Positions 1-11,287 are shown, counted from the first letter of the stretch. The stretch: 64,000 nt of DNA from Semisulcospira habei (GCA_036245525.1 BTPG01000005.1:214272224-214336223); one strand, 5' to 3'. Notes: a model not told the origin generated them from the sequence alone. Translations and numbers: made by a program.

Positions 1-424
1 GGTTGACCATCTACCGTAGTGCTTGATTAGCGTTTCTGCGAGTCGGGCGACTCAAGTCAATAGGCTTGTCTTTATAACAGGTGGTTAGTTTGACAAAGTC
101 GCCGCAGGGAGACCACTTCAAGAAGAAGTGGAAGGGGGAGGTCATCCGTCGGTCAGGTGGTCCCCATATCAGGGAGGCGGGGTTGGAGTTTGAGTGATCT
201 TTAAACGTGTCCCGCACCAAACTCACTCTGCCAGAAAACTCCTTCCTTCTGCAAGACAATGAAGGAGCAGACCATTGTGAACCCACACACTCGCTATCCA
301 TTTGCAGAAAGCACACCCTCCCGTCGTGTGCAAGGATTTCTAGATTATTAACAGACTTTCTTTTTTACTCTAGAAGGTCATTGCTTTGCAGCATCATGTA
401 AGGGAACACAATCTTCTGGAATCG
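1..424. other. Unassigned sequence
   Basis: No recognisable gene or repeat. A 101-codon open frame on the minus strand (11-316) has no family resemblance I can name and no splice or codon evidence, so I do not call it. Confidence 0.4.
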
Positions 425-526
425 CAGGAAGCATAGATCCTCATGAGCCCCCGCAACTGCGAAAAGTTTGTGCAACTGCGGTAAGATAGTGCAACTGCGG
501 GGGCTCATGAGGATCTATGCTTCCTG
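425..526. mobile_element. MITE A hairpin, enlarged loop
   Basis: Inverted repeat with arms CAGGAAGCATAGATCC and its complement, continuing into CTCATGAGCCCCCGCA and its complement. The loop is longer than usual because the motif GCAACTGCG occurs about three times, a small tandem growth at the hairpin tip. Confidence 0.8.
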
Positions 527-581
527 CTGCAGCCCTTTTCGGCTACTAACGATTCTTAAATCTGCAATGTTTACTGAACAC

Positions 582-582
<1 letters not shown>

Positions 583-623
<41 letters not shown>
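583..623. repeat. (CT)n microsatellite
   Basis: About 20 uninterrupted CT units. Confidence 0.95.
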
Positions 624-627
<4 letters not shown>

Positions 628-659
628 GACAGGGAAACAATGCTTTGTCTAGAAGATGT

Positions 660-1095
660 CATTTGTTGTTAGGCTCGGTCTAGATTGTGCCAGTGTCGTC
701 AGGCTTGGTCTAGATTATGTCTGTGTCGTCAGGCTTGGTCTAGATCAACTTATGCCAGTGTCGTCAGGCTTTATTCAGATTATGTCTGGTCGTCAGGCTT
801 GGTCTAGATTATGCCAGTGGCGTCAGGCTTGGTCTAGATTATGCCAGTGTCGTTCGGCTTGGTGTAGATTATGCCAGTGTCGTCAGGCTTGGTCTAGATT
901 ATGCCAGTGGCGTCAGGCTTGGTCTAGATTATGCCAGTGTCGTCAGGCTTGGTCTAGATTATGCCAGTGTCGTCAGGCTTGGTCTAGATTATGCCAGTGT
1001 CGTCAGGCTTTGTCTAGAATATGGCAGCTTAGTCAAATTTGGTGTAGAATATTTCAGTGTAAACAGGTTTAGTCTAGAACTGTCAATGTCGTCAC
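660..1095. repeat. 30-bp minisatellite, about 14 units
   Basis: Unit contains GTCGTCAGGCTTGGTCTAGA followed by TTATGCCAGT. Units diverge toward both ends, as expected for an ageing tandem array. The period is a multiple of three, which gives an open frame (656-1072) that is an artefact of the repeat. Confidence 0.9.
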
Positions 1096-1105
1096 GACCT
1101 TTCTT

Positions 1106-1253
1106 CATGTCGAGACAGCGTGTTTTTGGATGGCTAGTCCACATTACCTTGTTCTTCTGTGTGTTTATGGATGGCTAGTTAGAGTCCACATTACCTTGTT
1201 CTTCTGTGTGTTTATGGATGGCTAGTTAGAGTCCACATTACCTTGTTCTTCTG
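1106..1253. repeat. 47-bp tandem repeat, about 3 units
   Basis: Units share TTATGGATGGCTAGTTAGAG followed by TCCACATTACCTTGTTCTTC. The first unit is shorter and lacks GTTAGA. Confidence 0.85.
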
Positions 1254-1601
1254 CCTCTCAAGCGCAAGGTGTACGTGTGTGGGGAACGGGCTGGAAATGG
1301 TGGGAGGGGGGGGGGGCATTGACGTTACACTGCCGCCTACACGAATATCGCTGCCCCACGCACACACAGTAATTATGTCCGTGTCCTGTGGTCACGTGCG
1401 TGTTGAGACCACGTGTGTCCCTTCTCCTGCTCCACAGGCTTCTAGTCCTCTTCCTGTCTCCGGCTCTCACCGCGCGGGGCCATTAATTACCGGGCACTGA
1501 CTTCCACGGTCACCAACACACGCCAAGGTTGACACAAGGTTCATTGGAAATGTACTTTCCCCTGGTGTCGGTCTTATATGTCTATATTGTTAGACATAAT
1601 A

Positions 1602-1957
1602 TTAACCCCTTGACTGCAACGGACAATACCGCTCGGCGGAAAAGACGCGTAACTACGTCACTACCTAACTACGTCACTACCTAACTACGTCAATACCTAA
1701 CTACGTCAATACCTAACTACGTAACTACGTCACTACCTAACTACGTAACTACTTCACTACCTAACTATAACTACGTCACTACCTAACTATAACTACGCCA
1801 ATACCTAACTAAATAACTACGTCACTACCTAACTATAACTACGTCAATACCTAACTATAACTACGTCACTACCTAACTATAACTACGTCACTCCCTAACT
1901 ACGTCACTACGCGTCTTTTCCGCCTAGCGGTATCGTCAGTAGCGTTCAAAGGGTTAA
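1602..1957. mobile_element. MITE D with internal tandem array
   Basis: Begins TTAACCCCTTGACTGCAACG and ends with the approximate complement GTAGCGTTCAAAGGGTTAA. Arms of about 48 bp include ACCGCTCGGCGGAAAAGACG on the left and CGTCTTTTCCGCCTAGCGGT on the right. The loop (about 1650-1905) is an irregular array built from CTACCTAACTACGTCA-type units. TTAA at both ends matches piggyBac-type target sites. Confidence 0.85.
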
Positions 1958-2060
1958 CTCTTTCGAGACGTGTCGCATCCGGTTTCGCGGCCTAAGGCCA
2001 AACCGAGGCACGGTGACTTCAAGTCACTCTAGCGTCAACCATCTTCTGTGGTCTGGATGT
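1954..2060. mobile_element. Possible TTAA element E (left end)
   Basis: Starts at the same TTAA that ends the upstream MITE: TTAACTCTTTCGAGACGTG. It contains a short hairpin, CGGTTT..GGCC-TAA-GGCC..AAACCG. I see no clear right end, so it may be truncated. Confidence 0.4.
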
Positions 2061-2253
2061 GCGGGTGGATGCACATTACCTCTTCCAACAGTTCTAGCAC
2101 TATGACGTCACCACACTCCCCACCCCAAGCTGACTGTCGTAATGAATTTGTGGTCCGTGAGTCATTGTCAAAAGCGTGCGCATGCGTGCGCGAGTTGTGA
2201 GTGCGCGCTTAGAGTTATAATTATTATAAGATAAACGCATTATAAATACCGTA

Positions 2254-2334
<81 letters not shown>

Positions 2335-2336
2335 TA
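2254..2336. repeat. (ATT)n microsatellite
   Basis: About 27 ATT units with one G interruption. Arrays of this kind form the 3' tails of L2/CR1-type LINEs elsewhere in the window, but no LINE sequence is recognisable beside this one. Confidence 0.95.
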
Positions 2337-2750
2337 TTAGCATTACCCATTGTAGACGTTTCACCCCATACAAAAAGCTGTGGGCCAACATCCCGGTCCA
2401 AGCAGACAGTTTCAACTTTGAGGAAGACCTACTACAATTTACGACACGAAGATAAAAATTCTCTGTATTGTTCCACGGCTATATTTAGAAACTAGAACAC
2501 ACGCGCACTTTACACGATTAGAGTTGTCAAGGGAGATTAATCGCAAAAAGGAACTGCTGTAGAGAATTTAAATCTTTTTTTTTTTTTCAGTTTCCCCGTT
2601 TGTCAAAATGCCTGTCGTGAGAATTATATCGGCTGAATCAAGCATGTCCCGGGAGGTCGGCGTATTTGCGTGCTACGTTTTTAAACACGCACCACATCCA
2701 CGCAGCGTCGGTGCACGACTTGTTAGAAAGAACAGTGATGTAGGTCTACA
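2337..2750. other. Unassigned sequence
   Basis: Nothing recognised apart from a T-run near 2575. Confidence 0.4.
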
Positions 2751-2816
2751 GCAAGACACGTAGATTTTCATGTGCCCCTGCGAAAGCAGGGACACATGAA
2801 AATCTATGTCTCTTGC
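2751..2816. mobile_element. MITE A hairpin (diverged subfamily)
   Basis: GCAAGACACGTAGATTTTCA pairs with TGAAAATCTATGTCTCTTGC. The arms use TTTTCATGTGCCCCTGC instead of CCTCATGAGCCCCCGC, with matching changes in both arms. Confidence 0.75.
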
Positions 2817-3221
2817 AGATGAGATTTTGAGTGACCTGGGGGGGCTGAAGTCCCTGTGACATGATCGGCGGTGTGCTTTACACGAGTGTCTCCGACGCAG
2901 CGGCTCTTTTAATCAGACGAGTAAAGCCAGCGAAAGGTAACCAAACGGGCCGGTCCCCGAGGGGGTAGCAGATTTCTAACAACGTATGACGAATGCCCAC
3001 TGTCTGCGCACGACACGTAGCGATATCAGTGGCATATCGATGTCTTGTGTATGTGCCATTATACAACGATCCGATGGCCACCCTTTCCAGCCTGATCAGT
3101 GCACAGACAACGGGACCATCAGCAGACATAGATGTTCATAAGCACTCGCATCCGCAAGGGCTCTCGAGAATCTTTTGCTTCTTGAAGATAGACTATTTTT
3201 GCTCGAGGACACACTTTACGG
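2817..3221. other. Unassigned sequence
   Basis: No supported feature. Overlapping short open frames on both strands (2878-3129 minus, 2993-3262 plus) look like chance. Confidence 0.4.
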
Positions 3222-3440
3222 TTAACACATTAAATCCTGAGGCTGATTTGTTTTTTTTTTAAATTTGGGTATTCTCCTGTGAAGGCTGCATCACACATTA
3301 GGAGCTAGATAGACAATTTTAGTTCAAGGGTGTTGCCAGAATAGCTTGGCGCCTCTGGCGCCAAACTATTCTGGCACCACCCTTGAACTTTCATAGTCAA
3401 ATTTATGTCATGCAGTAGTGTATCAGGATGGAGATGGCTA
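3222..3440. mobile_element. MITE B4, nearly full length
   Basis: Left terminus TTAACACATTAAATCCTGAG. The central hairpin is TTAGTTCAAGGGTGTTGCCA, then GAATAGCTTGGCGCC, with its complement after a short loop (3318-3392). The right side reads GTAGTGTATCAGGATGG, where the expected final TTAA has decayed. Confidence 0.75.
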
Positions 3441-3996
3441 CAGACTTACATTGAGTGGTGTCCACTCACTCTCCGCAGGCTCACGCCATCACGCGCGTCT
3501 TGCGTGAGGATTTTCTGCTGGGTGACTCTCGACTCCGAGCAAGACATTCTGTTCTGAAGTCAACTGTGGCTCCGGAACCAAATCTGGAAGCACACAGGCG
3601 GTGACAGGTGGGGAGCGGAATGACTTGGGCCTAGCGCGGGACGGATGTTGCTCGTGGTGCCTCTCTCTGCAAGGCGTGGATTACTGTCCTTTTCCCAGTG
3701 TACTGCGTTTTCTCTGGTCAGGACAAGCCAGCTGCGTCTGCCTGCAGCAGCGGGTTCTAGCTGGCAAGTTCGGACATATACTCGTCTGATGTTCCTTTCA
3801 ATATTGACCTTGTATCTCTTGTTAGCGCGTCCTAGGCTGCACACTGCCGTTGGTCAGTTCACCGTAGAGCCGGCGGTTGCCTGGGAGAGTCTTCCGTGAG
3901 TATACAGCGTATCAAACGACTATCGGATCATTTCAAGTTGTCGAAGGTCACTGTCTTCCAAAATCAAAAAAACAACAAACAGTTTGATTACAGCTT
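3441..3996. other. Unassigned sequence left of the large satellite
   Basis: No supported gene. Overlapping open frames at 3560-3899 on both strands have no recognisable domain. Confidence 0.4.
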
Positions 3997-6900
3997 CCTG
4001 TGATTTCCCCCTGTGATAGTTGCGTGCAGTCGCGGGGGCTGATGAGGGGTTAGTTCTTTGTTAGTCCTGTGATTTCCCCCTGTAATAGTTGCGTGCAGTG
4101 GCGGAGGCTGATGAGGGGCTGGTTCTTTGTTAGTCCTGTGATTTCCCCCTGTAATAGTTGCGTGCAGCGGCGGGGGCTGATGAGGGGCTGGTTCTTTGTT
4201 AGTCCTGTGCTGTGTATGAGGGGTTAGTTCTTTGTTAGTCCTGTGTTGTGTACGAGGGGTTAGTTCTTTGTTAGTCCTGTGTTGTGTATGAAGGGTTAGT
4301 TCTTTGTTAGTCTTGTGTTGTGTATGAGGGGTTAGTTCTTTGTTAGTCCTGTGTTGTGTATGAGGGGTTAGTTCTTTGTTAGTCCTGTGTTGTGTATGAG
4401 GGGTTAGTTCTTTGTTAGTCCTGTGTTGTGTATGAGGGGTTAGTTCTTTGTTAGTCCTGTGTTGTGTATGAGGGGTTAGTTCTTTGTTAGTCCTGTGTTG
4501 TGTATGAGGGGTTAGTTCTTTGTTAGTCCTGTGTTGTGTATGAGGTGCTGGTTCTTGTTAGTCCTGTGTTGTGTATGAGGGGTTAGTTCTTTGTTAGTCC
4601 TGTGTTGTGTATGAGGGGTTCGTTCTTTGTTAGTCCTGTGTTGTGTATGAGGGGCTGGTTCTTTGTTAGTCCTGTGTTGTGTATGAGGGGTTAGTTCTTT
4701 GTTAGTCCTGTGTTGTGTATGAGGGGTTAGTTCTTTGTTAGTCCTGTGTTGTGTATGAGGGGTTAGTTCTTTGTTAGTCCTGTGTTGTGTATGAGGGGTT
4801 GGTTCTTTGTTAGTCCTGTGTTGTGTATGAGGGGCTGGTTATTTGTTTGTCCTGTGTTGTGTATGAGCGGTTAGTTCTTTGTTAGTCCTGTGTTGTGTAT
4901 GAGGGGCTGGTTCTTTGTTAGTCCTGTGTTGTGTATGAGAAGTTAGTTCTTTGTTAGTCCTGTGTTGTGTATGAGGGGTTAGTTCTTTGTTAGTCCTGTG
5001 TTGTGTATGAGGGGTTAGTTCTTTGTTAGTCCTGTGTTGTGTATGAGGGGTTGGTTCTTTGTTAGTCCTGTGTTGTGTATGAGGGGTTAGTTCTTTGTTA
5101 GTCCTGTGTTGTGTATGAGGGGTTAGTTCTTTGTTAGTCCTGTGTTGTGTATGAGGGGTTAGTTCTTTGTTAGTCCTGTGCTGTGTATGAGGGGTTAGTT
5201 CTTTGTTAGTCCTGTGCTGTGTATGAGGGGTTAGTTCTTTGTTAGTCCTGTGTTGTGTATGAGGGGTTAGTTCTTTGTTAGTCCTGTGTTGTGATGAAGG
5301 GTTAGTTCTTTGTTAGTCCTGTGTTGTGTATGATGGGTTAGTTCTTTGTTAGTCCTGTGTTGTGTATGAGGGGTTAGTTCTGTGTTAGTCCTGTGTTGTG
5401 TATGAGGGGTTAGTTCTTTGTTAGTCCTGTGTTGTGTATGATGGGTTAGTTCTTTGTTAGTCCTGTGTTGTGTATGAGGGGTTAGTTCTGTGTTAGTCCT
5501 GTGTTGTGTATGAGGGGTTAGTTCTTTGTTAGTCCTGTGCTGTGTATGAGGGGTTAGTTCTTTGTTAGTCCTGTGCTGTGTATGAGGGGCTGGTTCTTTG
5601 TTAGTCCTATGTTGTGTATGAGGGGTTAGTTCTTTGTTAGTCCTGTGTTGTGTATGAGGGGTTAGTTCTTTGTTAGTCCTGTGTTGTGTATGAGGGGTTA
5701 GTTCTTTTTTAGTCCTGTGTTGTGTATGAGGGGTTGGTTCTTTGTTAGTCCTGTGTTGTGTATGAGGGGCTGGTACTTTGTTAGTCCTGTGTTGTGTATG
5801 AGGGGTTAGTTCTTTGTTAGTCCTGTGTTGTGTATGAGGGGTTAGTTCTTTGTTAGTCGTGTGTTGTGTATGAGGGATTAGTTCTTTGTTAGTCCTGTGT
5901 TGTGTATGACGGGTTAGTTCTTTGTTAGTCCTGTGTTGTGATGAGGGTTTAGTTCTTTGTTAGTCCTGTGTTGTGTATGAGGGGTTAGTTCTTTGTTAGT
6001 CCTGTGTTGTGTATGAGGGGTTAGTTCTTTGTTAGTCCTGTGTTGTGTATGAGGGGTTAGTTCTTTCTTAGTCCTGTGTTGTGTATGAGGGGTTACTTCT
6101 TTGTTAGTCCTGTGTTGTGTATGAGGGGTTAGTTCTTTGTTAGTCCTGTGTTGTGTATGAGTGGTTAGTTCTGTGTTAGTCCTGTGTTGTGTATGAGGGG
6201 TTAGTTCTTTGTTAGTCCTGTGTTGTGTATGAGTGGTTAGTTCTGTGTTAGTCCTGTGTTGTGTATGAGGGGCTGGTTCTTTGTTAGTCCTGTGTTGTGT
6301 ATGAGGGGTTAGTTCTTTGTTAGTCCTGTGTTGTGTATGAGGGGTTAGTTCTTTGTTAGTCCTGTGTTGTGTATGAGGGGTTAGTTCTTTGTTAGTCCTG
6401 TGTTGTGTATGAGGGGTTAGTTCTTTGTTAGTCCTGTGTTGTGTATGAGGGGCTGGTTCTTTGTTAGTCCTGTGTTGTGTATGAGGGGCTGGTTCTTTGT
6501 TAGTCCTGTGTTGTGTATGAGGGGTTAGTTCTTTGTTAGTCCTGTGTTGTGTATGAGGGGTCAGTTCTTTGTTTGTCCTGTGTTGTGTATGAGGAGTTAG
6601 TTCTTTGTTAGTCCTGTGTTGTGTATGAGAGGTTAGTTCTTTGTTAGTCCTGTGCTGTGTATGAGGGGTTAGTTCTTTGTTAGTCCTGTGTTGTGTATGA
6701 GGGGTTAGTTCTTTGTTAGTCCTGTGTTGTGTATGAGGGGCTGGTTCTTTGTTAGTCCTGTGTTGTTTATGAGGGGTTAGTTCTTTGTTAGTCCTGTGTT
6801 GTGTATGAGGGGTTAGTTCTTTGTTAGTCCTGTGTTGTGTATGAGGGGCTGGTTCTTTGTTAGTCCTGTGTTGTGTATGAGGGGTTAGTTCTTTGTTAGT

Positions 6901-8062
6901 CCTGTGTTGTGTATGAGGGGTTAGTTGTTAGTCCTGTGTTGTGTATGAGGGGTTAGTTCTTTGTTAGTCCTGTGTTGTGTATGAGGGGTTAGTTCTTTGT
7001 TAGTCCTGTGTTGTGTATAAGGGGCTGGTTCTTTGTTAGTCCTGTGTTGTGTATGAGGGGTTGGTTCTTTGTTAGTCCTGTGTTGTGTATGAGTGGTTAG
7101 TTCTTTGTTAGTCCTGTGTTGTGTATAAGGGGTTAGTTCTTTGTTAGTCCTGTGTTGTGTATGAGGGGTTAGTTCTTTGTTAGTCCTATGTTGTGTATGA
7201 GGGGTTAGTTCTTTGTTAGTCATGTGTTGTGTATGAGGGGTTAGTTCTTTGTTAGTCCTGTTTTGTGTATGAGGGGTTAGTTCTTTGTTAGTCCTGTGTT
7301 GTGTATGAGGGGTTGGTTCTTTGTTAGTCCTGTGTTGTGTATGAGTGGTTAGTTCTTTGTTAGTCCTGTGTTGTGTATGAGGGGTCAGTTCTTTGTTAGT
7401 CCTGTGTTGTGTATGAGGGGTCAGTTCTTTGTTAGTCCTGTGTTGTGTATGAGGGGTTAGTTCTTTGTTAGTCCTGTGTTGTGTATGAGTGGCTGGTTCT
7501 TGTTAGTCCTGTGTTGTGTATGAGGGGTTAGTTCTTTGTTAGTCCTGTGTTGTGTATGAGGAGTTAGTTCTTTGTTAGTCCTGTGTTGTGTATGAGGGGC
7601 TGGTTTTTTGTTAGTCCTGTGTTGTGTATGAGGGGTTAGTTCTTTGTTAGTCCTGTGTTGTGTATGAGGGGTTAGTTCTTTGTTAGTCCTGTGTTGTGTA
7701 TGAGGGGTTAGTTCTTTGTTAGTCCTGTGTTGTGTATGAGGGGCTGGTTCTTTGTTAGTCCTGTGCTGTGTATGAGGGGTTAGTTCTTTGTTAGTCATGT
7801 GCTGTGTACGAGGGGTTAGTTCTTTGTTAGTCCTGTGTTGTGTATGAGGGGTTAGTTCTTTGTTAGTCCTGTGCTGTGTATGAGGGGTTAGTTCTTTGTT
7901 AGTCCTGTGTTGTGTATGAGGGGTTAGTTCTTTGTTAGTCCTGTGTTGTGTATGAGGGGTTAGTTCTTTGTTAGTCCTGTGTTGTGTATGAGGGGCTGGT
8001 TCTTTGTTAGTCATGTGTTGTGTATGAGGGGTTAGTTCTTTGTTAGTCCTGTGTTGTGTAAA
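3997..8062. repeat. 36-bp satellite, about 107 units, with three 69-bp founder-like units
   Basis: The main unit is GTATGAGGGGTTAGTTCTTT followed by GTTAGTCCTGTGTTGT (36 bp). It runs from 4204 to 8062 with scattered substitutions such as GGTTAG/GGCTGG. The first three units (starting 3997, 4066 and 4135) are 69 bp long and carry an extra segment with GTGCAGTCGCGGGGGCTGAT. That segment resembles the right arm of MITE A (GCGGGGGCTCATGAGG). The short unit therefore looks like an internally deleted version of the long one. Open frames across the array (for example 7457-8245 minus, a 12-residue repeat) reflect the period of 36. Confidence 0.95.
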
Positions 8063-8593
8063 TCCAGGAAAATCGACGGGATTGCTCCACAGCATGGCCT
8101 TTGAAAGTGGCATAGTGGCAGTGTTCCTGAAATGATCAGTGTTCAGGTTGGATTCCATGGGCAATAGCTGTCTGTGTCCCCCATAACCTGCCCCGTCCCT
8201 CATCACTCCAGTGCTGTAAACGTTAACTTTATCAGGATCATTCATGTGTACTCCATGCCTGTTTTAGTCTCATTTGTATCTCATTTTCAAATGAACATCG
8301 GTCCGTTTGTAGAGGTTTCACACGCGCAGATCGTGATGGCTGACAGAGAAGGAGTCCAGAAAGCCATCCGGTGCCAGTCGAGACCCGCGTCATGGAAGCT
8401 TGTATCTTTATTCATTTAGCGGACGATCGTGCACTCAGTCGCTGGAAACAAGAAAAGTGTGAAAGTCAGTCTCAGTCACGCAGACACCCTTTCCGTGTAC
8501 TCTGCACCTTCTCTCTCCCATACCAACATCCAGCGACCTTCTCAAAGCATTCATCTCCATTTGCCCCAGCATCCTCTAAGGGTTTCATAAAGA
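8063..8593. other. Unassigned sequence
   Basis: Right flank of the satellite. Two plus-strand open frames (8174-8419, 8371-8646) show no recognisable protein family. Confidence 0.4.
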
Positions 8594-8805
8594 TTAACTC
8601 ATTCAGTCCGGCGCACGTATTTCCCAAATTCGGAGGCGTCATCTAACGACTATGCACCTATTGCAGGAGATGGATCGATCATGATAATTCAAGGGCAGTG
8701 CCAGATTAGCTTGGCGCCGACAGCGCCAAGCTAATGTGGTACTACCCTTGAATTATCATGGTCGACACATCTCCTGCTGTAGTGCGTCAGGGCTGAATGA
8801 GTTAA
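8594..8805. mobile_element. MITE B1, full length
   Basis: Begins TTAACTCATTCAGTCCGGCG and ends CAGGGCTGAATGAGTTAA. The central hairpin is CATGATAATTCAAGGGCAGT, GCCAGATTAGCTTGGCGCC, a short loop and the complement. TTAA is present at both ends (212 bp in total). Confidence 0.88.
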
Positions 8806-9116
8806 CTCTTCTTGCTGATAAGACCCAGCCTTATTTACATCTGTGCTGCTCAGACGGTTAGACAGGAGTATTTCAGTCTGTAACTGTCACACCGGGAGAT
8901 AGGTGTCGCTATCAGTCCGCGCGGCACTTCCTGTCTCTCTCGCCACGACTCTCTTTACACCCGGAACCGGAACTTGTCCCCGGGAACACGCGCAAAGATG
9001 CATGATGGTACTTAGCGAGACGAGGATGGCGCCTTTTCATTCATCACAACTTCAACCCTCTTGACTTCCACTGCTGAAGTCCAACGAAGGAAGTCAATGG
9101 GAAGTTACTATCACCT
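8806..9116. other. Unassigned sequence
   Basis: No gene seen. CAACCCTCTTGACTTCCACT near 9052 resembles a decayed TTAACCC-type element end and could be the left end of the next element. Confidence 0.3.
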
Positions 9117-9220
9117 GCAAGAGGCATAGATTCTCATCAGCCCCTGTGAATGCAGGGGCTCATGAGAATCTGTGCCTCTTGCAGATACACAGCCCATGAG
9201 AGTCTATGCGCCTTGCAGGA
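9117..9220. mobile_element. MITE A hairpin plus partial right-arm repeat
   Basis: GCAAGAGGCATAGATTCTCA...TGAGAATCTGTGCCTCTTGC forms the hairpin (9117-9182). It is followed by a second, partial right arm, CCCATGAGAGTCTATGCGCC then TTGCAGG, an incipient duplication of one arm. Confidence 0.75.
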
Positions 9221-9528
9221 GGACAGAGCTGTACTGACGAGGAGTGATCATTTCTCTGGGGAGTCGCGTGCTTTTAAACATCGTCCAGAAGGTCAACTCT
9301 GGCGCCTGGTCTCTCTGGCGTCTGGCCGGGGGTAGGAGGTAGGGTGGGAGAAGGGGGGGGGGGGGGTGACGGGCTGTACAAAATTGGCGCTACTCACACG
9401 CGTCTCTTAAGATTAGTTTGCACTCGGGGACAAAGGCGGGTTTTAATTAATGTCGAAATCGTCGGTAAAGATATAAAAAATGTTCAACGTTGAGGACTTA
9501 ACGTATTTTGCCACCAAGAAAGTGATTT
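9221..9528. other. Unassigned, includes a G-run
   Basis: Contains a G-rich tract around 9328-9367 with about 16 consecutive G. Otherwise unassigned. Confidence 0.4.
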
Positions 9529-9540
9529 AAAAGACGGGGC

Positions 9541-10047
9541 TTACTTACTTACGCCTTTCACCCCTACCCGGGTATAGGCCGTCGACGAGAGACCTCCAGC
9601 AACTCCTGTCCTGTGCTTCTCCTTCGATTCTACTCCAGGTGGTTCCCAGTCTCTTGATGTCTGCTTGGAGGTCTCGACGCCAGGAGTTTCTCGGCCTACC
9701 TCTTTTCCTCTTTCCCTGGGGGTTCCATGACAATGCCTGCCTAGTGATACTGGACGCTGGCTTTCTCAGACTGTGACCTATCCATCCCCATCTTCTTCGC
9801 CCAATTTCATTCTCTGCTGTTATCTGTTCTGTTCTCTCCCAGAGTCTGACGTTGATGATCTTCTCTGGCCAGTGGATTTTCAAAATTCTTCTAAGGCAAC
9901 TGTTCATGAAGGTCTGTACTCTGTTGACTGGTTTTTGTCAACCTCCAAGTCTCTGCTCCATATAAGAGAACTGCTTTTACATTGGAGTTGACAATCCGGA
10001 CTTTGGTGTGTTGTGACAGCTCTCTGGAGCTCCACACTTTTTTAAAC
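9541..10047 (-). pseudogene. RTE-type LINE, 5'-truncated 3' end with target-site duplication
   Basis: The minus strand encodes the C-terminal part of an RTE-like endonuclease/reverse transcriptase protein. It shows the post-RT motifs VLLYGAETWR, CLRRILKIHWPEKI, WGWIGHSLRKP and GKRKRGRPRNSWRRDLQ, ending at GLYPGRGERRK. The reading frame shifts once near 9895-9910. The catalytic RT core is absent, as in a 5'-truncated insertion. The 3' tail on the minus strand is a GTAA-type repeat. The 12-bp motif AAAAGACGGGGC flanks the element (9529-9540 and 10048-10059), a clear target-site duplication. Confidence 0.85.
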
Positions 10048-10175
10048 AAAAGACGGGGCACTGAGTACAAATTTGCAACCCACCGGGATTCGTAACCGAG
10101 CCCTTCGATCGAGAGTCCTACTACCTGAGTCATCCTGGTCACCGTCGGTAAAGATAGTAATGTGGTTTCGTGTGG

Positions 10176-10251
10176 AACGGACGACCCCCAACAACGGACG
10201 ACCCCCAACAACGGACGACCCCCAACAACGGACGACCCCCAACAACGGACG
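10176..10251. repeat. 17-bp tandem repeat, about 4.5 units
   Basis: Unit ACGGACGACCCCCAACA, nearly identical copies. Confidence 0.9.
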
Positions 10252-10312
10252 AGAGCGAAGTCACGGTGGGCAACCAGTGTGTATCATTAGCATAGACTAC
10301 ACTCCAGACTTC

Positions 10313-10369
10313 TCCAAGAGGCAGAGATCTCATCAGCTCCCTTGGCTTATGAGGATCAGTGCCCTTTGG
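10313..10369. mobile_element. Degenerate MITE A hairpin
   Basis: CCAAGAGGCAGAGATCTCAT...TTATGAGGATCAGTGCC retains the arm pattern but with many mismatches. Confidence 0.5.
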
Positions 10370-10482
10370 AGATGCGTTGAGTGTTGTCTGTGCTACTGTG
10401 CTACTTCGGCTCTCGTTCGGGGTCGTTCGGCCTAACGTAACCTCTCTGATATGAATTTGTCAAACGGAAACTGATCCAAAGT

Positions 10483-10715
10483 CTCAACCCATATCATGCT
10501 GAGGCTAACAGCTTCAAATCTGCACACTGCCATAATTATGCAAGCTACATTATAGTACCTACAGATAGGGATATAGACCAACGGCTTTAGTTCAAGGGTG
10601 GCGCCAGAATAGCTTGGCGCCTAGAGGCGCCAAGCTATTCTGGCACTACCCTTGAACTATTTTAGTCAAACTTATTTCACACACTGGCGTATTCCGAATG
10701 ATGATATGCGTTCAA
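10483..10715. mobile_element. MITE B2
   Basis: Central hairpin TTTAGTTCAAGGGTGGCGCC, AGAATAGCTTGGCGCC and complement (about 10588-10662). The left flank CATGCTGAGGCTAACAGCTT and the right flank CACACTGGCGTATTCCGAAT match the other B2 copies. The terminal TTAA has decayed to TCAA on both sides. Confidence 0.75.
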
Positions 10716-11221
10716 TGGAACGAAAGGAACACTGCTTAGCGCCTACCCTCCCCTCCCCTCCCCCCACTCCCCCCCCACCACCTAACCCCCACCCCACACC
10801 TCCCCCGTCCACCAGTCAACGCCGCACACACAGCAATCAAATTTCAGTTAACACGTGTCCCTTTCTTCAGCTTGTCCACTAATAAGCAGGAAACAACGGT
10901 TTCGGGCACTGTTCCCACACGCATAAAAGACATTAAAAAGTTTCTCTTTCTCAGAAAATTCCTCATTCCGCAAGAGATCTTTCTTTCGCCCTAATTCCAA
11001 TTTCACTCATGCGCTTTCCGCTTATGACGCCCGCTGTAAGGCGAGTTCCACATAAATTTGGCCAGGCCTGTCACAATGCAGACTCTGCGCTATATCGGGC
11101 CAGCATTCCATAACGGTAACTGCAAGTTTATCGGTCTGTTTATTCGAGGGAGCCGTCTTGAGGCCGGTAAGAATCGATCCCAGACCGTGTCCGATATCTC
11201 GTCACGCAACGACACCCAAAG
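10716..11221. other. Unassigned, with a C-rich tract
   Basis: A tract of about 60 bp (10747-10806) is almost only C with a few T and A on this strand. Nothing else recognised. Confidence 0.4.
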
Positions 11222-11287
11222 GCAAGCGTCATAGATCCTCATGAGCCCCCGCAATTGCGGGGGCTCATGAGGATCTATGTCGCTTGC
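11222..11287. mobile_element. MITE A hairpin, near-perfect
   Basis: GCAAGCGTCATAGATCCTCA...GGATCTATGTCGCTTGC. The arms pair essentially perfectly around a GCAATTGC centre. Confidence 0.88.

Noticed and set aside
11..316. 101-codon minus-strand frame at the window start
   Set aside because: No recognisable domain, and one short frame is expected by chance at this size.
7457..8245. 262-codon minus-strand open frame with a 12-residue repeat
   Set aside because: Reads the 36-bp satellite; the frame stays open only because the period is a multiple of three, and stops occur wherever a unit has an indel.
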